6,735 nucleotides of DNA. It comes from Mogibacterium sp. Its GTDB lineage: Bacteria; Bacillota_A; Clostridia; Peptostreptococcales; Anaerovoracaceae. The notes under the pieces are model-generated. The model saw only the letters and a program-made list of their open reading frames with translations. It was not told where the DNA came from and did not search any database. A program made the position numbers and the translations under genes. Each line of letters starts with the position of its first letter. The first letter of the stretch is position 1. Shown here one piece after another: positions 5,834 to 6,735 of this stretch. The stretch is taken from positions 1 through 6,735 of the forward strand of contig JAFUGO010000037.1 of assembly GCA_017469325.1 (NCBI GenBank), given 5' to 3'.

Positions 5834-5869
5834 GATGAAGCAAGCCCGCCTCGAAGCCGGCGCTTCATC
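5834..5869 (+). other. Intergenic stem-loop between pyrophosphatase and glucosidase genes
   Basis: GATGAAGC (5834-5841) and GCTTCATC (5862-5869) are perfect 8-bp inverted repeats. Beyond a two-base AA bulge, GCC (5844-5846) can pair with GGC (5859-5861), leaving a 12-base apical loop. No T-run follows; the next bases are ACTGCCAAACAG. It therefore does not meet the intrinsic terminator pattern. It could attenuate or stabilise the upstream mRNA, or be a weak or Rho-assisted end of the pyrophosphatase transcript. Confidence 0.55.
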
Positions 5870-5894
5870 ACTGCCAAACAGAAAGGGTTCGGAA

Positions 5895-6735
5895 ATGGCT
5901 ACAAAGACTAACTGGTACAAAGAAGCTGTCGTCTATCAGATATATCCGCTCAGCTTTATGGATTCCAACAACGACGGCGTTGGCGACATCCCGGGCATCA
6001 TCTCAAAGCTCGACTACATAAAGGACCTGGGCGCGACTGCCATCTGGTTCTCACCGCTCTATCCGTCTCCGTGGAAGGACTACGGCTACGACATCGCCGA
6101 CTACAAGGCGATCCACCCGAAGTTCGGCACCATGGAGGATTTTGAGGAGCTCCTGGACGAGTGCCATAAGAGAGGCCTGAAGGTGATGATGGACGCGGTG
6201 TTCAATCACACCAGCGATCAGCACGAATGGTTCAAAGCCGCGATGGCAGACAAGGATTCGCCTTACCGCGATTACTACATAATAAGGGAGGGAAGACGCA
6301 ATAAAAAAGGCGAGCTGATGCCGCCTACAAACTGGACTTCCTCGTTCACCGGCCCGGCCTGGGACAGGATACCGGGGACCGACGAATATTACCTGCACCT
6401 CTTCACTCCCGAGCAGCCGGATCTCAACTGGGAGAACCCGAAGGTCCGTGAAGAGATGGCGGATGTGCTCCGCTTCTGGCTCGACAAGGGGGTCGACGGA
6501 TTCCGCTTCGACGTCTTCAACATGATCTCAAAGGTCTATCCTTTAAGAGACGACAGAAACCCGCTGCGCTTCCAGAAGGGCATGCCGTTCTATGTTGACG
6601 GCCCGCGCATGCATGAGTTCCTGCAGGAGCTCAACGACAGGGCGATGTCGCTTTACGATTCATATACCGTCGGCGAATCCTACTCGCCTGACGAAGAGAA
6701 CGCGCACAGGTACATAAAGGAAGAATCCGGTGAAC
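5895..6735 (+). CDS. GH13 alpha-glucosidase / oligo-1,6-glucosidase, first 280 residues (runs off the right edge)
   Basis: This is a cytoplasmic retaining glycosidase that removes glucose from the non-reducing end of short alpha-glucans. The ATG has AAAGGG (5882-5887) 7 bases upstream and opens a frame with no stop to the window end. In order it shows YKEAVVYQIYPLSFMDSNND (8-27), and the calcium-site pattern DSNNDGVGD (23-31). Next come GYDIADY (64-70; Asp66 recognises the terminal glucose) and conserved region I DAVFNHTS (100-107). The exo-glucosidase signature QPDLNW is at 174-179, region II GFRFDV (202-207) has nucleophile Asp206, and VGES (259-262) has acid/base Glu261. Valine right after the nucleophile is associated with alpha-1,6 specificity in this subfamily, while alanine goes with alpha-1,4. 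Region I is unusual: DAVFNH instead of the common DLVVNH. The family has about 530-570 residues, so about half is present. Trehalose-6-phosphate hydrolase and DexB-type glucan 1,6-glucosidase are alternatives. A separate promoter is not obvious. Confidence 0.92.
   Translation, partial: MATKTNWYKEAVVYQIYPLSFMDSNNDGVGDIPGIISKLDYIKDLGATAIWFSPLYPSPWKDYGYDIADYKAIHPKFGTMEDFEELLDECHKRGLKVMMDAVFNHTSDQHEWFKAAMADKDSPYRDYYIIREGRRNKKGELMPPTNWTSSFTGPAWDRIPGTDEYYLHLFTPEQPDLNWENPKVREEMADVLRFWLDKGVDGFRFDVFNMISKVYPLRDDRNPLRFQKGMPFYVDGPRMHEFLQELNDRAMSLYDSYTVGESYSPDEENAHRYIKEESGE

Noticed and set aside
5834..5869. Intrinsic transcription terminator after the pyrophosphatase
   Set aside because: The hairpin is real but no T-run follows it, so I report it as a stem-loop of unknown role.
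2659..6735. A new defence or mobile system among the downstream genes
   Set aside because: Each gene matches a known housekeeping or metabolic family, and there are no nucleases, helicases, recombinases, direct-repeat ends or composition breaks.

Overview
The window holds one partial regulator gene on the minus strand and seven protein genes on the plus strand. The plus-strand genes are tightly packed, and the last one runs off the right edge. Several features point to an anaerobic Gram-positive bacterium, most likely a moderate-GC clostridium (Bacillota). These are strong AGGAG-type ribosome binding sites, frequent ATA/AGA/AGG codons, a family II pyrophosphatase with a CBS regulatory insert, a short-form malic enzyme and an LtrA-family membrane protein. 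The protein style resembles Anaerovoracaceae-type genomes, but that is an impression and not a result. I see no rRNA, tRNA, CRISPR array, insertion sequence or phage gene.

Layout. Bases 1-450 (minus) encode the first 150 residues of a LysR-type regulator starting with TTG. Bases 451-670 are a divergent control region. It contains a good sigma-A promoter for the regulator, an extended -10 promoter pointing the other way, and between them three imperfect AA-n-CGGA...TACGYA repeats spaced 22-23 bp apart, which look like an operator array. Rightward follow a single-domain rhodanese (671-1006), a short-form malic enzyme (1023-2207) and a Nudix hydrolase (2218-2631), with gaps of only 16 and 10 nt. 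A second group follows: an LtrA-family multi-pass membrane protein (2659-3804), a FlK-like hotdog thioesterase that starts on the last base of the LtrA stop codon (3804-4196), and a CBS-domain Mn-dependent inorganic pyrophosphatase (4208-5824). A 70-nt gap with a stem-loop precedes a GH13 alpha-glucosidase/oligo-1,6-glucosidase, of which the first 280 residues are present (5895-6735).

How they may work together. The first three rightward genes are probably one transcript under the divergent LysR regulator: sulfane-sulfur handling, malate to pyruvate with reduced cofactor, and nucleotide clean-up. A probable internal promoter at the end of the Nudix gene could give the LtrA-thioesterase-pyrophosphatase group its own transcription. 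That group combines a membrane protein of unknown function with two hydrolases that remove an acyl-CoA and pyrophosphate. The glucosidase supplies glucose from alpha-1,6-linked or short oligosaccharides and may belong to the next, carbohydrate-related unit. No overtly new system is evident. The most interesting points are the phased operator-like repeats, the coupled LtrA/thioesterase pair, and the FlK-type enzyme that keeps the catalytic triad but lacks the fluoroacetate-specific lid phenylalanine.
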